DNA of 64,000 nt, from NCBI GenBank assembly GCA_965228955.1, contig OZ245848.1, positions 1,674,001 to 1,738,000 on the forward strand, in the 5' to 3' direction. Source of the stretch: JANSWY01 sp965228955. Its GTDB lineage: Bacteria > Bacteroidota > Bacteroidia > Cytophagales > Cyclobacteriaceae. Both the position numbers and the translations under genes were made by a program. Below, one piece after another: positions 26,025 through 34,633 of this stretch. The notes beneath the pieces are model-generated. The model was not told the origin of the DNA. It saw only the letters and a list, made by a program, of their open reading frames with translations, and did not search any database. Every line of letters starts with the position of its first letter. Positions within the stretch are counted from its first letter, which is position 1.

Positions 26025-27101
26025 ATGAGAAACTTAATTTTTGTAGGGTTAATACTATCAAGTGTCAGTCTTTTTGGTCAACAAGGTGAAATCAAATTTT
26101 TGGAGGAAACTCATGATTTTGGTGAAGTTCCACAAACTGAAGGGAAGGTAAGAAATGAGTTTAAATTTGTGAATACAGGTGATGCTCCTGTTAAAGTGCG
26201 TTACGTGAAAGCATCTTGCGGATGTACAACACCACATTGGACAAAAGAGCCTGTTGTTCCTGGTGATACCGGAGTAATTGTAGCAGAGTACAATCCATTT
26301 AATCGCCCTGGTACATTTAATAAGAGACTTACAATCAACTCTGATGCAAAAAACGCTAGGGAGTATGTTTATATAAAAGGTAAAGTTTTACCAAAGCCAC
26401 GTTCTGTGGAAACAGATTATCCAACTGTAGTTGGTAACGTGCGATTGAAGAATCACACTTTTAATATAGGAAAAATCACAACAGAGAAACCAGTAGACTA
26501 CAAATTTGAAGTTTATAATGATGGGGACTCTGTGATTGTTATTGATTCAGCTCTTTCTGTTGTCCCTGAATTCATTTCAATAAGTTTTAGCTCAAAATCT
26601 ATTCAGCCAAAGAGTAAGGAAACAGTAACGGTTACATTTGATCCAGAGAAAAGGGACAATCTTGGATTCAATTCTGATAAAATAGATTTAATGACCAATG
26701 ATGCTGTAGAGCCAAATAAGGGCATCACATTAATGACTACAATAGAAGAGTATTTCCCGCCAATGACTCCAGAGGAATTGGCGAAAGCGCCAAAATTGAA
26801 TGTGCCAAACAGACTATTTGATCAGGGAAAAATCAAACAAGGTGAATCATTTACACAAAGCTTTGAATTGATCAATACTGGATTGGAGAAGTTAAGTATT
26901 AGGAAAATAACTGGAAACTGTAGTTGTTTAACAATCAAGAAGTATAAAAAGAAGATTGCTTCTGGTAAGACGATTAATCTGGAAGTGACATTTGATACTA
27001 CTGATACAAGAGGTAGACAGTATAAGACGATTTCTATATTTACTAACGATCCCTCTGCTCCAACACAAACAATTGGTATCAGAGCAGAGGTAACTCAGTA
27101 G
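26025..27101 (+). CDS. DUF1573-family secreted protein
   Basis: 358 residues from the ATG at 26025 (a TTG five codons upstream is in frame but less likely). The signal peptide is residues 1-18. The DUF1573 motif appears as THDFGEVPQTEGKV with KASCGCTTP soon after, and a related repeat near the C-terminus contains RLFDQGKIKQGE and TGNCSCLTI. These are Ig-like (ASPM-type) domains exported to the periplasm or surface. Function unknown. An inverted repeat (27052-27090) overlaps the end of the coding region. Confidence 0.85.
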   Translation: MRNLIFVGLILSSVSLFGQQGEIKFLEETHDFGEVPQTEGKVRNEFKFVNTGDAPVKVRYVKASCGCTTPHWTKEPVVPGDTGVIVAEYNPFNRPGTFNKRLTINSDAKNAREYVYIKGKVLPKPRSVETDYPTVVGNVRLKNHTFNIGKITTEKPVDYKFEVYNDGDSVIVIDSALSVVPEFISISFSSKSIQPKSKETVTVTFDPEKRDNLGFNSDKIDLMTNDAVEPNKGITLMTTIEEYFPPMTPEELAKAPKLNVPNRLFDQGKIKQGESFTQSFELINTGLEKLSIRKITGNCSCLTIKKYKKKIASGKTINLEVTFDTTDTRGRQYKTISIFTNDPSAPTQTIGIRAEVTQ

Positions 27102-27102
27102 T

Positions 27103-28917
27103 TTATTTTAAAATATTATTTTTTCTGTTGATGTCGGCCATTCTTTCTGAGGGGTCGATTTCAACAGATTTAATTTCTTCACTCGAAACATCAAGGTCAA
27201 AGCTATAAGTAGGATGAGTCCATGGCCAGTCACTAAGCTGAACCCTTTCTAAATCACTCTCATTAGCTTTTTCTCCTCTCATTATTCTTAAAGGAATATA
27301 ATAAAGCTTTTGGCTTCCATCTTTTAGAGTAACTACAATATCCAAAGGCATTGGCATTTTCCCCACTCTTTCCAGGTTAACAGTAGATCCTCCTGCTGGA
27401 TTCTCTGAAATTGCAGTAATACCATAATCTATAGTATGAGTTGTATTTACCCAGTACTCGTAATACCAATCTAATTCCAATCCGGATTCCTTTTCCATGA
27501 CACGTACAAAGTCATTTAGATTTGGATGCTTAAACCTCCAGGTGTCATAGTATTTCAGAAGTCCTTTTCTCATTACATCTTCGCCAATTATATATCCCAA
27601 TTGATGAATAGAAACAGCACCCTTGATGTATGAACCAAGCCCATAGGCTCTGTTGCTATTGAAATGATCGGAGTGAGTTGACAATGGTTCTTCCTGTCCA
27701 CCAGTTGCTAGTGCAATGTAAGTTTTATAGTAACCTGAAACTTCTTCTTTTCCAGTCACATATTCGGTTGTTAATGCCTCAGTGTACGACGTGAATCCTT
27801 CGTCCATCCAAGCGTAGTAGCTTTCATTTGTTGCTAATAACATCTGGTACCAGGTATGCATCATTTCATGTAATGTCACACCAAGCAGGCTTCCATAGGC
27901 TCTTCCACCTGTAATAAGTGTAGCCATCGGATATTCCATTCCACCATCTCCTCCCTGAATTACAGAGTATACTTCATACGGATAATCCCCAAAATTTTTC
28001 TCCATAAAAGGGTAGGCCTTAGCGATATCTGTCTGCAGTTTTTTCCAGTTCTCTGTAATCTCTTCCGTTTTGCCATGATATAGAAAATGTATCTCCGGGC
28101 CATCACCATCAATTTTAATGACATCATGACTGTAGTCTGGATCTGCGGCCCATACAAAGTCGTGGATATTTTTGCCTACAAAATGCCATGTTAAAGTTTT
28201 GCCTTTTGTCTTCACTAATTTCTCTCCATATCCAAAACCAATTTCTTCAGGGTTTTGCAAAACGCCAGTTGCTCCGATAATGTAGTTTTTATCTAAAGTT
28301 ATCTTCACATCAAAATCACCCCAGGGAGCATAGAATTCTCTTGCAATGTAAGGGTGGGCGTGCCATCCTTTGTAATCGTATTCAGCCATTTTTGGGTACC
28401 ATTGAGCCATTGAGTATTCAATACCTTCGGCATTCATATAACCACTTCTTCTAATCTGTTTAGGAACTTGAGCAGTAAACTCCATATCAAATACAACACT
28501 AGAGTTAGGTAAAATCGGTTCTGCCAATGTAACCTCAAGTACGGTACCTTCTACATGATATTGAGTGGCTTTCCCATTTTGTAATAGTTTTGATACTTTT
28601 TGATATCCAATTTCAGAGTCAGACAATTTGCTAATTCTATCCATAACTCTTCTGTCAGGGTCAGGGAGGTTTTGACTTCTTACATCCATCATACTACCAG
28701 GTTGAAAGGCGTTGAAGTATAGATGATAGAAGACCTTGTTCAAAGTGTCAGGTGAATTGTTATAGTAAGTAAGATTCTGAGTGCCTTCAAATTGATGAGT
28801 TTTAACATCAAGGGTAATGTCCATCTTGTATTCCACTCGTTGTTGCCATCTGTCAGGCTGTGCCATTAGAGGGAAAGCTAAAAGAACAGCTAAAGTAAGT
28901 TGTATTACAATTCGCAT
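27103..28917 (-). CDS. M1-family metallopeptidase, exported
   Basis: 604 residues from the ATG at 28917, which gives a signal peptide ending PLMAQ; a longer in-frame start at 28956 is unlikely. It has the gluzincin zinc site HEMMH (His350, His354) with Glu351 catalytic and Glu373 as third ligand in the WMDEGFTSY helix. The exopeptidase motif is GGMEYP (about 325-330) in place of GxMEN. It is an aminopeptidase-like enzyme of the periplasm or cell surface. Convergent with the DUF1573 gene, leaving a 1-bp gap. Confidence 0.92.
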   Translation of the reverse strand: MRIVIQLTLAVLLAFPLMAQPDRWQQRVEYKMDITLDVKTHQFEGTQNLTYYNNSPDTLNKVFYHLYFNAFQPGSMMDVRSQNLPDPDRRVMDRISKLSDSEIGYQKVSKLLQNGKATQYHVEGTVLEVTLAEPILPNSSVVFDMEFTAQVPKQIRRSGYMNAEGIEYSMAQWYPKMAEYDYKGWHAHPYIAREFYAPWGDFDVKITLDKNYIIGATGVLQNPEEIGFGYGEKLVKTKGKTLTWHFVGKNIHDFVWAADPDYSHDVIKIDGDGPEIHFLYHGKTEEITENWKKLQTDIAKAYPFMEKNFGDYPYEVYSVIQGGDGGMEYPMATLITGGRAYGSLLGVTLHEMMHTWYQMLLATNESYYAWMDEGFTSYTEALTTEYVTGKEEVSGYYKTYIALATGGQEEPLSTHSDHFNSNRAYGLGSYIKGAVSIHQLGYIIGEDVMRKGLLKYYDTWRFKHPNLNDFVRVMEKESGLELDWYYEYWVNTTHTIDYGITAISENPAGGSTVNLERVGKMPMPLDIVVTLKDGSQKLYYIPLRIMRGEKANESDLERVQLSDWPWTHPTYSFDLDVSSEEIKSVEIDPSERMADINRKNNILK

Positions 28918-29072
28918 AGTTTTTGGGTAAAAATTCAAAGTATCAAAACAATTCATTTAATTTCTATGTTCTATAAATAACATCAAATCCCGAAATATTT
29001 CAATAAAAAATTGTTGTATGTTTCAAAAATTATGATTATTATCAGATAAGTTCAATTTGTAAACTTAAACAA

Positions 29073-29219
29073 ATGGTTATAGAACAAGCAATTAAGTTAT
29101 TAGCATCCACCGTATTAGCTGTTTTTTCAGGCGTCATATTCATGGCGGTTATAATTTATAAAATGGCAGAGGCTTTTTTTAGTCTACTGTTCACTAGAAA
29201 AAAGCCTCAGGCACATTAA
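29073..29219 (+). CDS. Single-helix membrane microprotein (48 aa)
   Basis: Codons run from ATG 29073 to TAA 29219 and encode 48 residues. After an amphipathic start (MVIEQAIKLL), a hydrophobic helix spans about residues 11-29, followed by a second apolar stretch and a basic TRKKPQAH tail. This is a typical pattern for a small inner-membrane protein with a cytoplasmic basic end. I recognise no family. The last third of the gene is also a strong inverted repeat (29169-29208). It is convergent with gyrB (22-bp gap). Confidence 0.55.
   Translation: MVIEQAIKLLASTVLAVFSGVIFMAVIIYKMAEAFFSLLFTRKKPQAH
29169..29208. other. Inverted repeat in the 3' part of the microprotein gene
   Basis: GAGGCTTTTTT pairs with AAAAAAGCCTC over 11 bp with an inner AG/CT extension and a loop of about 11-15 bases. 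There is no T-run outside the stem on either strand, so it is not a textbook terminator, though an RNA hairpin at the ends of both this gene and gyrB is expected. Confidence 0.6.
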
Positions 29220-29241
29220 ATCTTAGTCGATTGATTGAGAA

Positions 29242-31200
29242 TTAGATATCCAGATTAGCGTATCTGGCATTCTTTTCAATAAACTCTCTTCTTGGCGCAA
29301 CTTCATCTCCCATCAGCATAGAAAACAAGTGATCTGCCTCAGCTGCTGATTCAATTGTTACTTGTTTCAAACTTCTAAACTCAGGATTCATTGTGGTAGT
29401 CCAAAGCTGTTCTGGGTTCATTTCTCCAAGACCTTTGTAACGTTGAACGTTCACAGAGTCTTCTTTCCCTTCACCCCCAATTTCAGTTACTAGCCTCGCA
29501 CGATCATCCTCTGACCAAGCGTATTTTTCATTTTTACCTTTCTTTACTAAATAAAGTGGAGGTAATGCGATGTATAAGTAACCGTTTTCGATTAGTTGTC
29601 GCATGTACCTGAAGAAAAATGTAAGTATCAATGTTCTAATGTGGCTACCGTCAACATCGGCATCCGTCATGATAACTATTTTATGATATCTCAGCTTCTC
29701 CATATTCAAAGCCTTGTCATCATCTTCGGTTCCAAACTTTACACCAAGTGCGGTAATGATATTTTTGATTTCATCATTATCGTAAATTTTGTGCTCCTGC
29801 GCTTTTTCAACATTCAGGATCTTACCTCTAAGTGGTAGAATAGCCTGGAATTTCCTATCCCTTCCTTGCTTGGCTGATCCACCTGCTGAATCACCCTCTA
29901 CAAGGTATAATTCGCATACAGCTGGGTCTTTATCTGAGCAATCGGCAAGTTTACCTGGTAAGCCGGTTCCGGAAAGTACATTCTTTCTTTGAACCATTTC
30001 TCTGGCTTTCCTTGCAGCATGACGTGCCTGGGCAGCAAGTATTACTTTTTGAACAATCTGTTTTGCCTCTTTTGGGTTCTCTTCCAGGTAATCCTGAAGC
30101 ATTTCACTTACACTGGTATCAACAGCTCCCATAGCTTCAGAGTTACCAAGTTTAGTCTTGGTTTGTCCCTCAAACTGAGGTTCAGCAACCTTAACCGAGA
30201 TAACTGCAGTTAGACCTTCTCTAAAGTCATCTCCGTTGATATCAACTTTTACTTTGTCAAGTAAGCCTGACTTATCAGCATAAGATTTCAAAGTACGAGT
30301 CAAAGCTCTTCTGAAACCAGCAACATGAGTTCCTCCTTCAATGGTGTTGATGTTATTTACATAGGAAACAACATTTTCAGCATATGAAGTATTGTAGCTC
30401 ATTGCTACCTGAACAGGGATACTACCTTTTTCACCCTCAATAAAGATTGGTGTTGATATCAACTTTTCTCTGGTTGAATCCAGATATTCCACAAATTCAG
30501 TTAAACCTCCTTCAGAATAGAAATCTTCCGTAATAGAGTTTCCGGACTCATCTACTTCTCTGTGGTCGGTAAGTTTTATTTTGATTCCAGCATTCAGGTA
30601 AGATAGCTCTCTTAATCTGCTGGCAACTGTTTCGTATTTATATTCTGATACTGTAAATATTTCAGAGTCTGGATGGAAGTGAACGGTAGTTCCTGTGATA
30701 TCAGTTTTTCCGACTTCCTTTACTGCATAAGATGGAATACCTCTTGAATACTCTTGCTGAAATATTTTATTACCTCTATGTACAGTTACTTTGAGGTGAT
30801 CGGACAATGCATTCACACACGAAACCCCAACACCATGGAGACCTCCAGATACTTTGTAGGTGTCCTTATCAAATTTACCTCCGGCGTGGAGAACAGTCAT
30901 TACTACTTCAAGTGCCGACCTCTTTTCCTTAGGGTGCATATCGGTTGGGATACCCCTTCCGTTATCAGACACCTGGATTGAGTTGTCCTCGTTGATTTCA
31001 ACATGAATTGTATCACAATGTCCCGCAAGGGCTTCATCAATAGAGTTATCAACCACTTCCCAAACCATGTGATGAAGTCCTTTTATACCTACATCACCAA
31101 TGTACATGGCAGGTCTTTTTCTAACAGCTTCAAGTCCTTCAAGAACCTGAATATTACTGGCTGAATAATTCCCTTTGTTTTCTTCCTTCTTGTCGCTCAT
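29242..31200 (-). CDS. gyrB: DNA gyrase subunit B
   Basis: 652 residues. It supplies ATP hydrolysis for negative supercoiling with GyrA. The GHKL ATPase domain shows EVVDNSIDEALAGH and DNGRGIP; the transducer follows; the TOPRIM domain contains EGDSAGGSAKQGRD and the metal site DADVDGSHI. The GGSAKQGRDR sequence after EGDSA distinguishes GyrB from ParE. A promoter-like -7 box lies at 31220-31227. It is convergent with the microprotein gene and divergent from the LRR gene (152-bp gap). Confidence 0.97.
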   Translation of the reverse strand: MSDKKEENKGNYSASNIQVLEGLEAVRKRPAMYIGDVGIKGLHHMVWEVVDNSIDEALAGHCDTIHVEINEDNSIQVSDNGRGIPTDMHPKEKRSALEVVMTVLHAGGKFDKDTYKVSGGLHGVGVSCVNALSDHLKVTVHRGNKIFQQEYSRGIPSYAVKEVGKTDITGTTVHFHPDSEIFTVSEYKYETVASRLRELSYLNAGIKIKLTDHREVDESGNSITEDFYSEGGLTEFVEYLDSTREKLISTPIFIEGEKGSIPVQVAMSYNTSYAENVVSYVNNINTIEGGTHVAGFRRALTRTLKSYADKSGLLDKVKVDINGDDFREGLTAVISVKVAEPQFEGQTKTKLGNSEAMGAVDTSVSEMLQDYLEENPKEAKQIVQKVILAAQARHAARKAREMVQRKNVLSGTGLPGKLADCSDKDPAVCELYLVEGDSAGGSAKQGRDRKFQAILPLRGKILNVEKAQEHKIYDNDEIKNIITALGVKFGTEDDDKALNMEKLRYHKIVIMTDADVDGSHIRTLILTFFFRYMRQLIENGYLYIALPPLYLVKKGKNEKYAWSEDDRARLVTEIGGEGKEDSVNVQRYKGLGEMNPEQLWTTTMNPEFRSLKQVTIESAAEADHLFSMLMGDEVAPRREFIEKNARYANLDI

Positions 31201-31219
31201 ACTTCTTTTTTCAAACAGC

Positions 31220-31250
31220 CAAAATTAACAAATTTAGGTCTATATGAAAC
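31220..31250 (-). promoter_or_regulatory. Putative gyrB promoter
   Basis: The minus strand reads TTTC, 18 bases, TAATTTTG, close to the Bacteroidota pattern TTTG-N(17-20)-TAnnTTTG, with the -7 box 20-27 bases from the ATG. A second TAnnTTTG match (TAAATTTG) lies 9 bases further upstream at 31229-31236. Moderate support from spacing only. Confidence 0.4.
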
Positions 31251-31352
31251 CTTTGTTACCATGTTTTTATCCTATTATTTCACCATCTGTAAAATATATC
31301 ATATCATTGTTGAACTAAGGATTTAGTTGATAAGATTTTTAATTACTAACCG

Positions 31353-32636
31353 ATGAAGAAAAACCTTGCTTTATTGTGTGTTTTCTCTTGTTTCTCGACG
31401 TTTTTGGTAGGACAGGAATTATCGCCTGAGGAAATTAAACATCGAATTGATTCGCTTCAAAAAGTGAGACAAGTCCAATTCTATGAAGATGCTAAAAGTA
31501 GGATTGTGGCTTATACCAATTCTACGTCAAAAGATACCATTCTATCTCTTAACTTTTCTGATGCAAGATTGACAGAAATTCCGCCTTTTGTAGAGGAGTG
31601 TGTGAATCTAAATCGGATCAATTTGTCTAATAATCAAATTGATCGTGTTCCAAAATATTTTAAGAAGTTTGATAACCTTGAAACAATTTATTGGAGTGGA
31701 AACTCAGAAAGCAGATTTAAATTCCCAAAAATTAAATCTGTTAAGGTTATTAGAATTCGAGGTGGTGAGCTTGAAAGGTTTCCGAAACATATTAGAAAGC
31801 TCAGAGCTTTGGTGGAACTGGATTTGGCAAATAATAGGATTAAGTCTAATCCGAAATGGCTAAGTAAACTTGATAGCCTCAAGGAATTAAAACTAGATGA
31901 AAACCCTGTGGATTTATTCAGTTTTAGATATAGCAAATTCCCCAGGAATCTTGAAATTCTCAAACTCAACAAATGTGGTTTAGAGTTAATACCGCAAGAG
32001 GTTTATTCTTTGGATGTAGTTGAACTGCAATTTCGAGAAAACTCCATCAAAACTATTCCTGACGGAATTTCGAAGATGGCAAACCTGAGAAAGATCTCAT
32101 TCTACAAAAATCAACTCATTGATTTACCTTCTGATTTTTATGAAATAGATGGCATGGAATCCCTTGACTTGTACTACAATAACCTGAAATCAATTAAACC
32201 CGAAATTGCCAATTTTGACTCTTTGAAAATTTTGTATTTGTCTCACAATGATTTGTATGAAGTACCAAAGGAAATAGGGGAGATGACACAGTTGGATGAA
32301 TTCTATCTGCATCACAATCATTTGTCATCTATACCTGATTCTTATTCCAATTTGAAAATGCTAAGAACTTTTAGGGTGAATGATAACAATATGACCACAT
32401 TTCCCAAGGCCATACATGGAATGAGTAGTCTGGAATATTTAGATATCACAGGTAATTTACTTGAAACTTTACCGTCAACTCTTTTACAATTAACTGAACT
32501 GGAACTATTTGCCTTTGAAAGAAATGAAATTAATTATCAGGATCCTGAAAATCATTCATTGCTTCTGATGGTTGAAAAAATGCAGGAAAATGGAGTGACA
32601 TGCATACCAAGTATCTCTAGAGAGGACTCTCAGTAG
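31353..32636 (+). CDS. Secreted leucine-rich-repeat protein
   Basis: 427 residues with a signal peptide (1-20, ending FLVGQ). About 13 leucine-rich repeats of 22-24 residues follow from residue ~70 to ~410 (for example INLSNNQIDRVPKYF, LYYNNLKSIKPEI and LYLSHNDLYEVPKEI). Such proteins mediate protein-protein contacts on the surface or in the periplasm. No enzymatic domain is attached. The last 7 bp overlap the convergent CoA-binding protein gene. Confidence 0.88.
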   Translation: MKKNLALLCVFSCFSTFLVGQELSPEEIKHRIDSLQKVRQVQFYEDAKSRIVAYTNSTSKDTILSLNFSDARLTEIPPFVEECVNLNRINLSNNQIDRVPKYFKKFDNLETIYWSGNSESRFKFPKIKSVKVIRIRGGELERFPKHIRKLRALVELDLANNRIKSNPKWLSKLDSLKELKLDENPVDLFSFRYSKFPRNLEILKLNKCGLELIPQEVYSLDVVELQFRENSIKTIPDGISKMANLRKISFYKNQLIDLPSDFYEIDGMESLDLYYNNLKSIKPEIANFDSLKILYLSHNDLYEVPKEIGEMTQLDEFYLHHNHLSSIPDSYSNLKMLRTFRVNDNNMTTFPKAIHGMSSLEYLDITGNLLETLPSTLLQLTELELFAFERNEINYQDPENHSLLLMVEKMQENGVTCIPSISREDSQ

Positions 32637-32995
32637 TTTCCAACTGATAGCATTACCAAAGTGCAGCCATATACAACCTCGATTCCCTGGTCTTCTGCTA
32701 AATTTTGAAATTCAGGGTTTTCAGTTCCTGGATTAAAAATGATTCTTTTGGGATTAAGGGAAAGTATATATTCAATGTAGTCTGCCTGATTTCGAGCACT
32801 CATATACATTGTTACTGTATCCACTTCCTCAACGTCAGGCTTTTCTCTGATGTCCAGTATCTCCTCTCCGCTAACACTACCTCTTTTGATACCAATGGGG
32901 ATAATGTTATGACCTTTTCCAGTTAGCTCTTCAGCAGCCATGTAAGAGTACCTTGATGGATTTGTACTTGCTCCAATAATTGCAGTTTTCTTCAT
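32630..32995 (-). CDS. CoA-binding-domain protein, YccU type
   Basis: 121 residues, the whole length of the CoA-binding Rossmann domain (YccU family). IIGASTNPSRYSYMAAEEL is the nucleotide loop, NPGTENPEF the middle, and VVYGCTLVML near the end carries the conserved Cys. Members bind CoA in vitro; cellular role unknown. It lies 9 bp before the FAD dehydrogenase in transcription order (downstream of it), so the two may share a transcript. Confidence 0.85.
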   Translation of the reverse strand: MKKTAIIGASTNPSRYSYMAAEELTGKGHNIIPIGIKRGSVSGEEILDIREKPDVEEVDTVTMYMSARNQADYIEYILSLNPKRIIFNPGTENPEFQNLAEDQGIEVVYGCTLVMLSVGNY

Positions 32996-33004
32996 AGTAT
33001 TTGA

Positions 33005-34576
33005 TTAACTCTGAATAGAGGTTGCAGGTTCATTTTGAATTGTCTCGAAGACTGCTTTTGCGCATTTTTCACCATCAATAGCTGCTGAAACAATTCCTCC
33101 GGCATAACCAGCTCCTTCTCCACATGGAAAGAGTCTCTTGATGTTGATGTGCTCCAATGTTTCTTTGTCACGTGGGATCTTAACAGGGGAGGAGGTTCTA
33201 CTCTCGACCCCTACAATTTGTGCTTCATTGGTCAGATAACCTTTCATTCGTTTTCCGAAGAACTTGAACGCATCCCTAAGTCTGGATGATAAATTATCAG
33301 GAAGGACACTTCTCATATCCACTGAGTTAAGTCCTGGTTGATAAGAAGTTTCAAGCAATTCTGAAGATATTTTATTGTTGACGAAATCCAACATTCTTTG
33401 TGCTGGGGCAGTTTGTGTTTTTCCACCAGCAACCCAAGCATTTTGCTCAATCTCTTTTTGAAACTGAAGGTTAGCTAATTCTTCATGGGATTGATATTTC
33501 TTCAAATCTTCATTTTCAATTGCAACTACAATCCCTGAGTTTGAAAATTTAGAATCTCTTCTAGATGGACTCATTCCATTGACAACAATTTCTCCAGGAC
33601 TTGTTGCCGCAGGAACAATGAAACCACCGGGACACATACAAAAACTAAATACGCCTCTCTGCGACTCCTGATAGAAAGTTTGGCAAACTAAAGAGTAAGA
33701 TGAGGCAGGCAGGTAATCTCCCCGATTAGGTTTTTTGTATTGAATTTGGTCAATAAGTGATTGCTGATGTTCTATCCTGATTCCTAAAGCAAATGGCTTT
33801 TGCTCAATCGAAATTTTCTTTTCTTTTAATAGATGGAATATATCTCTGGCACTGTGTCCTGTAGCCAGAATTACGGCTTCTCCTTCAATTAACTCATTTC
33901 CACATTTAACACCAGTAATTTTATCAGCATTCAGAACGAAATCAGTGACTTTTGTTTCAAAAAGTACTTCACCACCAAGTTCTATGATCATTTCTCTGAT
34001 ATTCTGAATGATTTTTGGAAGCTTGTTTGTTCCTATGTGAGGGTGAGCGTCAAATAAGATTTCCTCAGTTGCTCCATGTGCTACCAGGATCTCAAGAATT
34101 CTTTTAATGTCACCTCGCTTCTTGGATCTGGTATAAAGTTTTCCATCCGAATAGGTACCTGCGCCTCCTTCACCAAAACAGTAATTTGATTCAGGGTTGA
34201 CAATATGCTTTTTATTGATATCAGCAATGTCTCTTCTACGGGCCCTTACGTCTTTTCCTCGTTCAATAATGATTGGTTTGAGGCCGAGCTCTATACATTT
34301 CAATCCGGCAAACAATCCAGCTGGTCCGGCACCAACTATGATCACTCGCTTTTTATCATGCACTGAGTTTGACGGATGCTTATAATCAATTAGGTCTGGG
34401 ATGTCTTTATCGTAGAAGTCTACTTCTAGATCAACAATAACTTTTTTACCACGAGCATCTATGGATCTTCTTTGTACCCTATAGGGAGCTTTGGACTTTT
34501 GTCCAATAAATTCTGCAAGTGCGGTGCTGTCAAAGGCCACCTCTGGAGGTAACCTGAATCTTTTTGTATTTGCCAA
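33005..34576 (-). CDS. FAD-dependent dehydrogenase (COG2509-like)
   Basis: 523 residues. An N-terminal ~70-residue extension with an RRSIDARGK motif precedes the Rossmann FAD loop VIIVGAGPAGLFAG (about 79-90). GEGGAGTYSDGKL and a C-terminal PCGEGAGYAGGIVSAA block match the uncharacterised FAD-dependent dehydrogenases of COG2509. It is cytoplasmic; substrate unknown. The CoA-binding gene follows after 9 bp. Confidence 0.88.
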   Translation of the reverse strand: MANTKRFRLPPEVAFDSTALAEFIGQKSKAPYRVQRRSIDARGKKVIVDLEVDFYDKDIPDLIDYKHPSNSVHDKKRVIIVGAGPAGLFAGLKCIELGLKPIIIERGKDVRARRRDIADINKKHIVNPESNYCFGEGGAGTYSDGKLYTRSKKRGDIKRILEILVAHGATEEILFDAHPHIGTNKLPKIIQNIREMIIELGGEVLFETKVTDFVLNADKITGVKCGNELIEGEAVILATGHSARDIFHLLKEKKISIEQKPFALGIRIEHQQSLIDQIQYKKPNRGDYLPASSYSLVCQTFYQESQRGVFSFCMCPGGFIVPAATSPGEIVVNGMSPSRRDSKFSNSGIVVAIENEDLKKYQSHEELANLQFQKEIEQNAWVAGGKTQTAPAQRMLDFVNNKISSELLETSYQPGLNSVDMRSVLPDNLSSRLRDAFKFFGKRMKGYLTNEAQIVGVESRTSSPVKIPRDKETLEHINIKRLFPCGEGAGYAGGIVSAAIDGEKCAKAVFETIQNEPATSIQS

Positions 34577-34633
34577 TTTGAGGTAAGGTTTCTATCCTTA
34601 AAATTTCAGCCTCAAAATTAATAAAATGATTGA

